A DNA stretch of 64,000 nt from Streptomyces dengpaensis (GTDB taxonomy: Bacteria; Actinomycetota; Actinomycetes; Streptomycetales; Streptomycetaceae): NCBI RefSeq assembly GCF_002946835.1, contig NZ_CP026652.1:2170001-2234000 (forward strand), given 5' to 3'. Each line of letters begins with the position of its first letter. Within the stretch, counting starts at the first letter, position 1. Of this stretch, positions 33,482-42,827 are shown piece after piece. Position numbers and translations under genes: made by a program. Below the pieces are notes generated by a model. The model was not told the origin of the DNA. It was given only the letters and a program-made list of their open reading frames with translations, and did no database searches.

Positions 33482-34309
33482 TCACTGAGGGTCCGGGCCC
33501 ACCGCGACCGGGCGGTTCGCGTCCTGGGACCACTCCGACCAGGAGCCCACGTACAGGGCGGCGGGAATGCCCGCGACGGCGAGGGCCAGCACCTCGTGGG
33601 CAGCGGAGACACCCGATCCGCAGTAGACGCCGACCTCGGAAGTGCCGGTCGCGCCAAGGGACTTGAAGCGGTCGGCGAGGTCCGCGCCCGGCAGGAACCG
33701 TCCGTCGTCGGTGACGTTCTCCGTGGTCGGCGCGGAGACCGCCCCGGGGATGTGCCCGCCGACGGGGTCGATCGGCTCGACCTCGCCCCGGTACCGCTCA
33801 CCGGCCCGGGCGTCGAGCAGCACGCCGGTGCGGGCGAGCGCCGCCGCTCCGTCCGCGTCGAGCAACCGCCGCGCACCCGGGACCGGTGCGAAGCTCCCGG
33901 GGACGGGCGCGGGGATCTCCGAGGAGACCGGCCCGCTCCAGGCGGCGAGCCCGCCGTCAAGCACGCGTACCGACGGATGACCCATATAGCCCAGCAACCA
34001 CCAGGCGCGCGCGGCGGCCCAGCCCTGCCCGCCGTCGTACACAACGACATCGCGGTCCGCCGAGACTCCGGCGGCCCGCATCGCCGCGCCGAAGACCTCC
34101 AGGCCGGGAAGCGGATGCCGGCCCCCGGACCCGGCCGGACCAGCAAGTTCGGAATCCAAATCGACAAAAACGGCCCCTGGAATGTGCGCCTCCTCGTACA
34201 CGGAGCGCAGGTTCGGGCCGCCCAGCTGCCAGCGGACGTCGAGGAGGACCGGAGGGTTGGGACCGGCCAGGTCACTCGCGAGTTCGGACGCGGAAATGAT
34301 GGCGTTCAT
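33482..34309 (-). CDS. two-domain rhodanese sulfurtransferase
   Basis: This 275-aa enzyme has two rhodanese domains. The active one holds the loop CGSGVSA (in VGVYCGSGVSAAHEV, about residue 231), the 3-mercaptopyruvate/thiosulfate sulfurtransferase type. The first domain, with LLDVRWQLGG and VVYDGGQGWAA, is catalytically dead, having Asp in place of Cys. It moves sulfur from a thiol donor to an acceptor such as cyanide or a protein. I prefer the ATG at 34309 (MNAIISASEL) over one three codons upstream. The gap to the divergent VOC gene (34310-34649) shows only a direct repeat of AGGTCCGA (34347 and 34374), and no gene. Confidence 0.9.
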   Translation of the reverse strand: MNAIISASELASDLAGPNPPVLLDVRWQLGGPNLRSVYEEAHIPGAVFVDLDSELAGPAGSGGRHPLPGLEVFGAAMRAAGVSADRDVVVYDGGQGWAAARAWWLLGYMGHPSVRVLDGGLAAWSGPVSSEIPAPVPGSFAPVPGARRLLDADGAAALARTGVLLDARAGERYRGEVEPIDPVGGHIPGAVSAPTTENVTDDGRFLPGADLADRFKSLGATGTSEVGVYCGSGVSAAHEVLALAVAGIPAALYVGSWSEWSQDANRPVAVGPDPQ

Positions 34310-34649
34310 GGCCTCCATCCTTGCGTACGGGGTGGCCGCGTGGCCCAGGTCCGACTACTCTGCTCCGCCGGACAGGTCCGATCACGAGGCGTATGGGATC
34401 GGGCACATGCTGTACAGCCGATGGCCACCACGCGGCAATGACGCCGAAACGGATGGGAAACGGCAGACCGGGCATTCTCCGGCCGAAAGCCGCCAAGGAC
34501 GGCCTCGCCGGGACGCACCGTACGACCGGTGGTGCGAACATCGGCACGGGGCGTGCACGGACGCGGTACGCGTGCTCGCAGGCGACCGCGGTACGTGTTC
34601 GTAGGCGGAAGGTGACCGGCCACCGCGAGGGGCCGAGAAGAGAGTGACG

Positions 34650-35453
34650 ATGACCGAGGCACGGGGGTCGGCCGGCCTGAACGGCGCAACGCACGCCCGG
34701 CACACGCCCGGCACACCTTGCTGGGTGAGTCTGATGGTGCACGGGATGGCCGCGACCCAGGAGTTCTACGGAGCGTTGTTCGGCTGGGAGTTCCGGCCGG
34801 GACCGCAGCAGCTCGGCCCGTACGTGCGGGCCCTGCTCGGCGGCCAAGAGGTGGCGGGGATCGGCCAGTTGCCACCCGACCGGCATCTGCCCATCGCATG
34901 GACGCCGTACCTCGCCTCGGACGACGTGGACCAGACCGCCGCGACGGTCCGCCACAGCGGTGGCACCGTGGGCGTCGGCCCCCTCGACGCCGGGGAGGCC
35001 GGGCGGCTGGCGATCGCCTCGGACCCGGCGGGCGCCGTTTTCGGCATCTGGCAGGCGGCCGCCCACCTGGGCACCGGAATCACTGGCGTGCCGGGCACGC
35101 CCGCCTGGAACGAGCTCGTGACCCGCGACTCCGAGAGCGTCGTCAAGTTCTACCAAGGGGTCTTCGGCTTCGAGCAGGAGGCGGTCGTCTCGGCCGACTT
35201 CGACTACGTGACCCTCCACGTCGAGGGCCGCCCGGTGGCCGGCATCCACGGCGTCGGACGCGGTCTGCCCCGCGACCGCGGCCCGCACTGGATGACGTAC
35301 TTCGAGGTCGCGGACGTGGACGACGCCGTCGACCATGTCCTCGAGCTCGGCGGGCACCTCCTGAAGGCCGCGCGCGACTCGCCGTACGGGCGGGTGGCGA
35401 CGGTGGCGGATCCGGAGGGAGCGATGTTCTCGCTGATCCACTCCGTGCGCTGA
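34650..35453 (+). CDS. VOC-family protein with two glyoxalase-like domains
   Basis: This 267-aa protein has two vicinal-oxygen-chelate repeats (about residues 24-125 and 148-262). Recognisable segments are PCWVSLMVHGMAATQEFYGA and WNELVTRDSESVVKFYQGVF, each opening a beta-alpha-beta unit. Similar Streptomyces proteins are annotated as hydroxylases or bleomycin-resistance relatives without proof. A GTG six bases upstream (34644) is an alternative start; AGAGAG lies before both. The substrate is unknown. Confidence 0.82.
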   Translation: MTEARGSAGLNGATHARHTPGTPCWVSLMVHGMAATQEFYGALFGWEFRPGPQQLGPYVRALLGGQEVAGIGQLPPDRHLPIAWTPYLASDDVDQTAATVRHSGGTVGVGPLDAGEAGRLAIASDPAGAVFGIWQAAAHLGTGITGVPGTPAWNELVTRDSESVVKFYQGVFGFEQEAVVSADFDYVTLHVEGRPVAGIHGVGRGLPRDRGPHWMTYFEVADVDDAVDHVLELGGHLLKAARDSPYGRVATVADPEGAMFSLIHSVR

Positions 35454-35525
35454 GCGGCGGGGCCGCGGCGCGCCGCCGAAACGGCTGGCTCGCGGCTGCC
35501 ACAACGGCCGCCTCGCGGCAGCCGA

Positions 35526-36125
35526 TCAGGAGGAGGCGATCGGCAGTACGTCCGGCGACAGGGCGCCCGCGCGGCTCGCCGCGGCCGTCATACGGCGACG
35601 GTGGTGCCGACGGCACAGCACTTCGTAGCCGATGTCCTCCGACTGGTTGACGTCGCCGACGACCACCTGGGCGCCCTCGACGACCATCTCGCCGCCTATG
35701 GTGCGGGCGTTGTGGGTGGCGCGGGCGCCGCACCAGCACAGGGCCTCGACCTGGAGCACCTCGACCCGGTCCGCGAGCTCCACCAGCCGCTGCGAACCGG
35801 GGAAGAGCTTGGAGCGGAAGTCTGTGGTGATGCCGAAGGCGTAGCCGTCGAGGCCCAGGTCGTCGACCACACGGGCGAGTTGGTCGATCTGCTCCGGCGT
35901 GAGGAACTGCGCCTCGTCGGCGATCACGTAGTCCGCGCGCCCGCCCTGGGAGAGGTGGTCGACCAGGTAGACGTACAGGTCCTGCCCGTCCTCGACCTCC
36001 ACCGCGTCCGTGACCAGGCCCAGGCGCGACGAGAGCTTGCCCTCGCCAGCGCGGTCGTCCCGCGTGAAGATCATGCCCTGCAGACCCCGCGCCGAGCGGT
36101 TGTGCTCGATCTGGAGAGCCAGCGT
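35526..36125 (-). pseudogene. tdk: headless native thymidine kinase
   Basis: From codon 17 onward this reads as a normal Streptomyces thymidine kinase (TLALQIEHNRSARGLQG), through the general base DEAQFL, the zinc cysteines CWCGARATH and CRRHH, to a proper stop. Upstream of position 36125 homology stops abruptly: the P-loop residues SGTMDCGKS are replaced by unrelated sequence with no start codon. The first in-frame ATG (36074) is 17 codons later, so any product would lack the ATP site. Codon use is normal for the chromosome, unlike the second copy at 42828-43478. The two proteins are about three quarters identical by eye. It is the left remnant of a tdk gene split by an island. Confidence 0.85.
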
Positions 36126-36405
36126 CCTTTTGCTTGACCATCCACCATCTGCTGATCTCTCAGAATGAGGCCCACGCTCCCGGTCGTGACGCGAGAATCG
36201 TCGGCTGGGCGATGGATACCGACGTCTCCGGCGGCGGGTGTGTCAATTCAGACACTCCCTGTCGCGGCGGTACGCATCCGTGCTGAGGTCCGGATGACTG
36301 CGATGGCGGCCCTCCTCTGCGTGACCGGCCTCCGTCCCCGTGGGTCGCGATCAGCCGAGCAGGAAAGGCAACGCGACCACCACGACGAGCAGCAGGAAGG
36401 AGGAG

Positions 36406-36436
36406 GTGCCCCGACCGCACGAAGCGGGCCGGGGCA
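36406..36436 (-). terminator. hairpin after the secreted phosphoesterase gene
   Basis: GTGCCCC-GACCGC pairs with GCGGGC-CGGGGCAC around ACGAA. It lies 29 bases beyond the stop at 36465. The remaining gap to 36126 shows no recognisable gene, only a 28-codon hydrophobic frame (36351-36437, minus) that overlaps this stem. Confidence 0.65.
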
Positions 36437-36464
36437 CCGGGTGGAGCAGACAGCAGCGGTGGAG

Positions 36465-39400
36465 TTAACCGACCGCCACCGGCTGGGTGGCGGTCACCGC
36501 GTTGATGGTCACGGACAGCGATCCGCTGCCCGGCCGCAGTGCGGTGAGCACCCCGGTCCGCGGGTCGTAGGCGGCGATGTCCTGCGTCCCGGCCTGGTCG
36601 GCCGGGCCGATGTGGATGTTGTCCGTTCCCGACCAGTCGGCGCTGACCGGGTAGGCCACAGGCACCGTGACTCCGCGCTGGGTCACCCTCGCCCGGATGT
36701 CGGTCTGCGCTCCGGCGGACAGCTCACCGACCGGGGCGAGGGCAAGCTTGTCCACGTGCGCCCGGAACTCGACCTGGATCCACGGGTGGGCCGAGCGCGA
36801 CTCGGGCGCCGCGCGGTGCCGTGCGTCGACGGGGGCCCGGTCGCCGTGGGGGTCGATGCCCACCAGCGACCAGCCGGTGAAACCGCCGTCTCCGACCGAT
36901 GTGGACGGCGCCTTGCCGCTGTTGCCGTTGACGAGGTACTGGACGCCGTCGATGCTGTTGGCGGAGAACTGGCCGACGTGGGACCCGATGAAGGCCGCGC
37001 CCTTGCCGGTGTCGCGGCGGAAGTCGGCCAGCCAGTCCTCGACGACGGCCGCCTCGGTCCGGTTGGTCATCTGGCTGTTCGCCAGCGGCGACGGGTCACG
37101 CGGCGGGTGGTGCCACATCGCGACGACACCGTTGACGCTGTCGTCCTCGGCCGCCTTGTCGAGCTCGTCCCGGAGCATCTCCCACTGGTCGAATCCGCCA
37201 CCGTTCAGCGTGCCGAGCGAGGAGTCCAGCAGGATGAAGCGGGTTCCCTCATGCTCGAAGGTCCGGTGGGTGTCGCCGAACTCCTTGCGGAAGTTGTCCT
37301 GGCTGCCCGAGCCGTAGACCTCGTGATTGCCCGGGTTGTAGTACCAGGGCACCTTGTCGCCGAGCTCCTCGTCGATGATGCGGTGCGCCAGCGCCAGGTC
37401 CTCGGGGTAACCGGTGTCGACCCAGTCTCCGTTGATGACGATGAAGTCCGGATCGGCCGCCAGCGCCTCGCGGAGGGTACGCCGCGCGGCGTCGACGAGC
37501 GGGCTGTCCGGGTCGGCGGCGATGAACTGGGCGTCCGAGACGACGGCGAAGCGCCAGCGGCGCGAGTCGCCGGCCACGGAGCCGTCCTGCAGGATGACCG
37601 GGTCCGGCACCACGGGCGCGGCGGGCACCTGGACCTGCGGCGCGACCCGGGCCGTGATGTCGTCGACCAGCACGGAGCCGGTGTACTGCTTGCTCGCCGA
37701 CGTCTCGATCGTGTAGAAGCGGTTGACGCTCACCGGGAACGCGACGGTCTGGGGGATCTGCACCTCCATGTACCGCCAGCCGGTCCAGGTGATGTAGGGC
37801 CCGTAGAGGGACTGGGACTTGCCCTGGGCGTCGATGATGTTGAACGCGGTCCACTCGCCCTTGCCCGAGCCGTACACCCAGGCGCCCAGCGACAGCGGCT
37901 GGCCGGGAAGCTGAATGGGCTTCGGCGAGGTGGCGTAGGCGGTCCTGGTCGCCGTGGACCGGGTGAAGTCGTAGTTCAGCTTCAGGGCGGGGCCGCCGTC
38001 GCGACCGGTCGCCGCCTCGACCGAGCCGGCACCCCGGGCGGTGCCGAACCGCCACTGTGCGGCATCGGCCATGTCGGCGGCCACGACATCCTGGAGCCCC
38101 ACGCTGACCGGCACCTGGGTGACAACGCCCTGCACGGTGGCGGTGACCACGGTGCCGAGGCTGTCCTTCTTCGGCGTGACCGAGAAGGTGCCCTCCTCGG
38201 TGGGGGTGAGCTCCAGCAGCTCGTGGTCGTAGTCGAGCGTGACGTCGGCCGGCTCGATGGGGGCCTGGAAGCCGTCCCCGTCGTAGCCGACGATGCCGAA
38301 CTCTCCGGTTGCCTTCCCGTCCTTGAGCGAGATCTTGTCCACGTCCGGCCGGGTGCGGGCGAGTTCACCGAGCACGGTCATCCGCAGCCGTCCGGTGGCG
38401 TCCCCGGCCTGCGCGACCACCTCGGCGTCGCCCGGCCGGCGGGCGGCGAAGGTGCCGTCCTGCTCGACCTTGCCGACCGCGGACACCGCCACATGCCAGT
38501 GCGGTTCCGCACTGACGGGCGCGTAGGTCTCGTCGTGGCCGAGCGCGTCCAGTTCACGGGTGAGGCCGGGGAAGACGCGGCTGAGCGACTCGTCCTCCTC
38601 GTCGGCTGTCGGCGCGACCCGCATGCCGGTGAGTCGGCCGCTGCCTTCCTCCGCGAAGAGCGCGAGGCCGTTCGGGACAGGGCGCTCGGCACCGTCGGAG
38701 GGGGTGTTCTCCAGGTCGACGCCCTCCTCGCCGGCCTCGCGGGCGACGAGGGTGGAGGAGCCGCCGCCATCGAGGTTGAGCGCGTCGTTGGCCCCGAGCT
38801 CCTTCATGAAGGAGCCGAGCTCGTCGTACGACATGCCGCGGCTCTCGGCGCTGCGCCCGTCGATGGTGACCAGGAACATCTTCTTTCCGTCGGCCGAGAA
38901 GCCCACGGACGTACGGGGATGGACAGCCTTGTCGCCCTGCGGCTGTACGACGCCGTCGCGCAGCAGCACGGTGTTGCCGCCGATCGCGAAGCCCATGTCC
39001 TTGCCGTCCTCGGAGCGCGGCGCGTAGTCCAGCGAGACGGCGTCGCCGACGCTCAACGCGGCCATGGCGTCGGCTCCGGAACCACGGCCGAGGAGCACGA
39101 AGCCGTTCTCGGGGATGGCACCGGACCCGGCCTGGGTGGCGGTGGCCGTCACCTTGCCGTCGACGACCGTGACCTCACGGACCGGACCGGTGCCTGCCGA
39201 GCCGCTCCGCGAGTAGCTGCCCCACAGCGAGGTGTAGGCGCCGATGCCGTTGGCCGGAAGCTGGTGCTGGTTGAGCCCATCGAGGCGCGCGGTGCGCCCC
39301 TCGGGCATGGACACCGAGCCCTCGAGGAACATCCGGGTCATCCGCCCGATACCCTCGGCATCGACGCCGACGGCGTTGTTCCAGCCCGGAACGGGGCCCT

Positions 39401-39917
39401 TGACCGCGCCGTCCTGGGAGACACCGATGCCCAGAGGGGCACTGGAGTTGTTGATGTCGAAGAAGTCGCCGTTCACGGCGGCGACCGCACCCTCGCGCTC
39501 GGCCTGCTCGGACAGCGCCTGGCTCCGTGCCACTTCACCGGGGAACAGATAGTCGCCGGACAGGCCGTCCGTGCCGAGGTCGGCCACGAGCACGTCGCCA
39601 CGCATGAAGCCGACGGAGTCGAGCCACTGAAAGGAGGTCAGGTCGAGCCCGGGAGCCACCGGCCGCTTGTCCTCATCGAGGACGATGCGCCGGTCTCCGG
39701 CTTCCCCGAGGACCAGGTTCGGTTCGTCGAGCTTGGACGAGGCCGCCGGGGTCCGCCCCAGCTCGGGATCGGCTCCCTCAAGTACCGGGGCGGAGTTGAG
39801 GGGTCCGTGGTCGTCACCGTCTGATTCGCTTGCCGCTGCCGAGGGGGCCATGGAACCCATGACCAGCCCTGCCGAGAAAGCAGTCACCCCAAGCCGTATC
39901 AATGTATTTCGCACCAC
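36465..39917 (-). CDS. secreted phosphodiester glycosidase / metallophosphoesterase fusion
   Basis: This 1150-aa protein has a signal peptide (RNTLIRLGVTAFSAGL, then cleavage near SAAA-SES). An NAGPA-type phosphodiester-glycosidase domain (about residues 90-430, with VNGDFFDINNSSAPLG and the motif ALNLDGGGSSTL) follows, then beta-rich Big-like and carbohydrate-binding-like modules (about 440-780). Next is a metallophosphoesterase (about 800-1040) with SDAQ, INGDWVD, NPGNHEVYG, MWHHPP and GSHVG, and a C-terminal beta domain. The first MPE motif has Gln where His is usual. It should act outside the cell on phosphodiester-linked sugars or teichoic-acid-like polymers. Two adjacent GTG codons are possible starts, with no strong ribosome site. 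It lies inside the tdk island. Confidence 0.82.
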   Translation of the reverse strand: MVRNTLIRLGVTAFSAGLVMGSMAPSAAASESDGDDHGPLNSAPVLEGADPELGRTPAASSKLDEPNLVLGEAGDRRIVLDEDKRPVAPGLDLTSFQWLDSVGFMRGDVLVADLGTDGLSGDYLFPGEVARSQALSEQAEREGAVAAVNGDFFDINNSSAPLGIGVSQDGAVKGPVPGWNNAVGVDAEGIGRMTRMFLEGSVSMPEGRTARLDGLNQHQLPANGIGAYTSLWGSYSRSGSAGTGPVREVTVVDGKVTATATQAGSGAIPENGFVLLGRGSGADAMAALSVGDAVSLDYAPRSEDGKDMGFAIGGNTVLLRDGVVQPQGDKAVHPRTSVGFSADGKKMFLVTIDGRSAESRGMSYDELGSFMKELGANDALNLDGGGSSTLVAREAGEEGVDLENTPSDGAERPVPNGLALFAEEGSGRLTGMRVAPTADEEDESLSRVFPGLTRELDALGHDETYAPVSAEPHWHVAVSAVGKVEQDGTFAARRPGDAEVVAQAGDATGRLRMTVLGELARTRPDVDKISLKDGKATGEFGIVGYDGDGFQAPIEPADVTLDYDHELLELTPTEEGTFSVTPKKDSLGTVVTATVQGVVTQVPVSVGLQDVVAADMADAAQWRFGTARGAGSVEAATGRDGGPALKLNYDFTRSTATRTAYATSPKPIQLPGQPLSLGAWVYGSGKGEWTAFNIIDAQGKSQSLYGPYITWTGWRYMEVQIPQTVAFPVSVNRFYTIETSASKQYTGSVLVDDITARVAPQVQVPAAPVVPDPVILQDGSVAGDSRRWRFAVVSDAQFIAADPDSPLVDAARRTLREALAADPDFIVINGDWVDTGYPEDLALAHRIIDEELGDKVPWYYNPGNHEVYGSGSQDNFRKEFGDTHRTFEHEGTRFILLDSSLGTLNGGGFDQWEMLRDELDKAAEDDSVNGVVAMWHHPPRDPSPLANSQMTNRTEAAVVEDWLADFRRDTGKGAAFIGSHVGQFSANSIDGVQYLVNGNSGKAPSTSVGDGGFTGWSLVGIDPHGDRAPVDARHRAAPESRSAHPWIQVEFRAHVDKLALAPVGELSAGAQTDIRARVTQRGVTVPVAYPVSADWSGTDNIHIGPADQAGTQDIAAYDPRTGVLTALRPGSGSLSVTINAVTATQPVAVG

Positions 39918-40015
39918 CGAACGATGACTGAGTCTGTTGCTGGGACTGCGTCCTGCGAGTGACCAGATCCGGAACCTTTTGATCGATCATTTGACTTGCC
40001 GTCGCCTGTGCGTTC

Positions 40016-40437
40016 ATGTGGCGTGAGGTCGCGCACCGCCGACAGTCTGGCGCCCTGCCCGGGACTCAAACCTGCGACGAATCTCAGACCGAGCAGGCCG
40101 GACGCGACCCCGACGTGGTCCTGGAAGCCACTTACGGCTGGTACTGGGTGGCCGACGTCCTGCAGGCCGCCGGGGCACGCGTCCACCTGGCCCACCCGCT
40201 GGGCGTGAAGGGCTTCGCTTATCGGCGCGTGAAGAACGACATCCGCGACGCCGCGGACCTGGCCGACCTGCTGCGGATGGGACGGCTGCCGGAAGCCTGG
40301 ATCGCACCACCGCAGGTCCGCGAGCTGCGGGAACTAGCTGCGGGAACTAGTGCGCTAGCGGGCCAAGCTCGTCGCTTTGCGCTCCGGGCTGAAGGCCCAG
40401 GTGCACACCGTGCCTCGTCGCCGCTCGCATCTCGCAA
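40016..40437 (+). pseudogene. IS110-family transposase remnant
   Basis: From about 40109 the frame reads DVVLEATYGWYWVADVLQAA and KNDIRDAADLADLLRMGRLP, the DEDD-type catalytic domain of IS110/IS1111 transposases. Past PQVRELREL the frame breaks. A duplicated GCGGGAACTAG and an internal stop (GTGCGCTAGCGG, where the family has a tyrosine) shift it to a second frame, with RAKLVALRSGLKAQVHTV, which also stops being recognisable by about 40430. The N-terminal part and the whole C-terminal Tnp_20 domain are missing. Neither ends nor target duplications are visible. It is a decayed fragment within the tdk island. Confidence 0.82.
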
Positions 40438-40671
40438 GGTGCGAGGAGGAGCGCACTGTTGACGGTGCTCTTGTGCGGGGCTCCCTTGCACATTCCGGTC
40501 CGACGCCCCACGGAATCACCGACACACGGAATCATCGAAAGAGGGCGCCTGCTGTCGGATGCGGAGACCTACGTGGGCTCAGGCACCTCCCATCACCGTT
40601 CACAGCGTGAACCTCAAGCAGCTCCGTAGTTCCAGGGGCACTTGCGAGGTGAGAGACCTCGGGTTCCGCGA

Positions 40672-42111
40672 CTATCGGGGCTGCCACGCCCGTACGAGGT
40701 CCTCCGGTCCCCAGTGCGCGGTCAGCGGCAGATCATCGACCACCCCGCAGCGGGAGACCGCGACCAGCGGAGTGTCCGGCGCGGTACCGGGGACAGCGAG
40801 CATGTCGCGTACCAAGGCGTCGTACTCATGACGGCCGAAGGGCTGGGTCTCCAGCCACTTGACCGATCCGACGAAGTGCACCTGCCGGGCCACCGGTTCG
40901 CGGTCTGCACCGATGAGATCGATCTCGGGGTTGTTTTGACGGTTCCACCAACCGCCGATGGCCTCGGTCTCGGGCCACTCGTCATTGGGCATCAGACGCA
41001 GCAAGGACTCGCGGATCAGTGGCTCGACCGCTCGCCCGCGCCAAGTGGTCCATGACCGCTCGATGCGTTCCAGCGCCAAGTCACCGCGGCCACGCTCGAT
41101 GAGTGGGATCGCGCGCGCCAGAAAGGCCAGCCAGAACCGCAGATACGGGTCGGCGATCCGGTAGCGCTTGTTCTTGCTGTCCGGCTTGACGGACAGGGGG
41201 AGATCAGCGGCCAGGACTCGCTTGGCCTGCAGCATGGCCAGCAGCGGGGAGAGCGTGCCGGACGGCAGCGCGCTGGCGCCGCCGGCCTGGGCTGCGATCG
41301 CGCTGAACGTGCGCTCACCGCTGCCAACCGCTTCCAGTACAGCCCGTGAGTGCGAAGCCTCAGGAAATTCGCCCAGCAGGGACAGCTCGCCAGCCACCAG
41401 CAGGGGCGAGAGAGGATTGGCGACCGAAGCCTGCAAGAACGCCGTACGCCCCATTCCCGGCCGCCATGACTGCACGATCTCGGGGAATCCTCCAGTGATC
41501 AACTGGGCGTCGACGGCCCCTGCGGCGTCGAGCTCGGTCATGGCCTGCACGTCGGCCAGGTTCAGGGGACGGACGGTCATTTTCGCCGCCCGGCCGAAGA
41601 ACGGGCGCCCGTACGACTGCAGTGCCTCCATCACCGATGTATCGCTGCCAACCAGCAGCAGAAGCACGGGCTTGGAAGAGAGGTGACGGTCCCAGACAGT
41701 TTGGAGTGCGCCCTCGAATTCCTGATCCTGCTCGACCAGCCAGGGCACCTCGTCAATCACCGCGATGCTGAGTGAGTCATCGGGTACCGCGAGCGCCAGC
41801 GAGCGCAGGGCCTGGTTCCAGTCCTGCGCCTGGAGGCCGGCGACCAGCTCCACCCCCGGCAGTGGGGACTGCGCGAGGGTCGCGGCAAAGTCGGCGCGCT
41901 CCGTCACAGGGTTACGCCCCCGGGTGGCCTGGAACACCACGTACGGCGCTCCCGAGCGGTCGCAGAACTCCTGGACCAGTCGCGACTTCCCCACTCGGCG
42001 CCGGCCCGTCATGATCACAGCCCGCCCTCGAGTGGCTCCAACACCCTCTGCCACCGTCCGGTACTGCTCGGCCAGCAGTTCAAGATCTCCGGCCCGACCT
42101 TGGAACTCCAC
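40672..42111 (-). CDS. AAA-type ATPase with DUF234-like C-terminus
   Basis: This 479-aa protein has a P-loop (TGRRRVGKSRLV, residues 35-46) and Walker B (SIAVIDEVPWLVE), the archaeal-type ATPase_2 fold. Winged-helix segments follow (about 270-330), then a DUF234-like tail resembling a PD-(D/E)XK nuclease. In the tail, NPEIDLIGAD supplies the acidic residue, but the following ExK reads GSVKW, so the glutamate is gone and the nuclease is probably dead. Such ATPases are stand-alone mobile or defence-related genes of unknown role. The start is a GTG at 42111. It belongs to the tdk island, and its promoter region is unusually A/T-rich. Confidence 0.75.
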   Translation of the reverse strand: MEFQGRAGDLELLAEQYRTVAEGVGATRGRAVIMTGRRRVGKSRLVQEFCDRSGAPYVVFQATRGRNPVTERADFAATLAQSPLPGVELVAGLQAQDWNQALRSLALAVPDDSLSIAVIDEVPWLVEQDQEFEGALQTVWDRHLSSKPVLLLLVGSDTSVMEALQSYGRPFFGRAAKMTVRPLNLADVQAMTELDAAGAVDAQLITGGFPEIVQSWRPGMGRTAFLQASVANPLSPLLVAGELSLLGEFPEASHSRAVLEAVGSGERTFSAIAAQAGGASALPSGTLSPLLAMLQAKRVLAADLPLSVKPDSKNKRYRIADPYLRFWLAFLARAIPLIERGRGDLALERIERSWTTWRGRAVEPLIRESLLRLMPNDEWPETEAIGGWWNRQNNPEIDLIGADREPVARQVHFVGSVKWLETQPFGRHEYDALVRDMLAVPGTAPDTPLVAVSRCGVVDDLPLTAHWGPEDLVRAWQPR

Positions 42112-42124
42112 GACACACCCCAGG

Positions 42125-42165
42125 CGATTAACGTAGATAGATTATTACGTAGATTGAATCTTACT
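42125..42165 (-). promoter_or_regulatory. A/T-rich promoter with ACGTAGAT direct repeat
   Basis: ACGTAGAT occurs at 42131-42138 and 42147-42154, a 16-base period, in the only really A/T-rich stretch of the window. It is 14-54 bases upstream of the ATPase start. On the minus strand it gives TAATAAT/TAATCT elements that could be a -10 box, with the repeats as operator. Confidence 0.5.
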
Positions 42166-42527
42166 TCATCCCGGGCGACCTAGCGGATCGAGTGCAGAGG
42201 CGGGTACGGAGGGCGAGATTGCGGTTGGAGCCAACACCCTGCTCGGCGAGGGTGACTGTCAGGGGGCGCGAAGGCGGTGGCTCCACCAGCCCCACGAACG
42301 AAACTCACACGCAACGAGCATCGCGGCTGATCAGAAGCCGCTCGTGGAGCTGCGGAACTGAGATCTCTACCGAACCCGGGGCGGTTCAAACCGTTGTGCG
42401 GCCCCTTCCGGGGCCGACAGCGCGAAGCCGCTTACGTACTTGATCTCCGGACGGCGCCCTGCCGGAGGGTCAGCACCAAGTCAGCACAGGGACAGGAAAC
42501 AGGCTGATCCAGCCGGAGAAAACAGGA

Positions 42528-42555
42528 AGGGGCCAGACCCGAACATCTGGCCCCT
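42528..42555. terminator. hairpin in the decayed part of the island
   Basis: AGGGGCCAGA (42528-42537) pairs perfectly with TCTGGCCCCT (42546-42555), followed by GACCTAGGGTTTCTT. It is a terminator-like hairpin. The 42112-42827 stretch otherwise holds no convincing gene. A minus-strand tail DKVMKFRFNV before a stop at 42610-42612 may be the end of a lost gene. Confidence 0.6.
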
Positions 42556-42827
42556 GACCTAGGGTTTCTTAACCTGACCAGCCACTTCAGCCGATCAAGG
42601 AATCAGGCGTCACACGTTGAAGCGGAACTTCATGACTTTGTCCCGTCACCGCCAGCCTGTGCGTGCCGGCGTCCGGGTTGATCAGGACACACCCCTGCCG
42701 TGGGGCTTCTCGTTACAGCGAGGCGGTCACTGTCGCCACCAGCGACCCAACGGTAGCCTGCGGCGATTCCGCTTTCCGGGGCCTTCGGCGAGCGAGCCAG
42801 ACCTGAGCCCTGGCGTCACAGCCGGGG

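Noticed and set aside
35143..36141. A 332-codon minus-strand frame overlapping the tdk fragment
   Set aside because: Arg/Gly/Pro-rich and without motif; the real tdk frame is the one ending at 35526.
36165..39824. A 1219-codon plus-strand open frame opposite the secreted phosphoesterase
   Set aside because: Same reason: no motif, skewed composition, and the minus strand has a signal peptide and two recognisable catalytic domains.
40559..41055. Plus-strand open frames opposite the ATPase gene
   Set aside because: They have no motifs and lie antisense to a gene with intact P-loop and Walker B.
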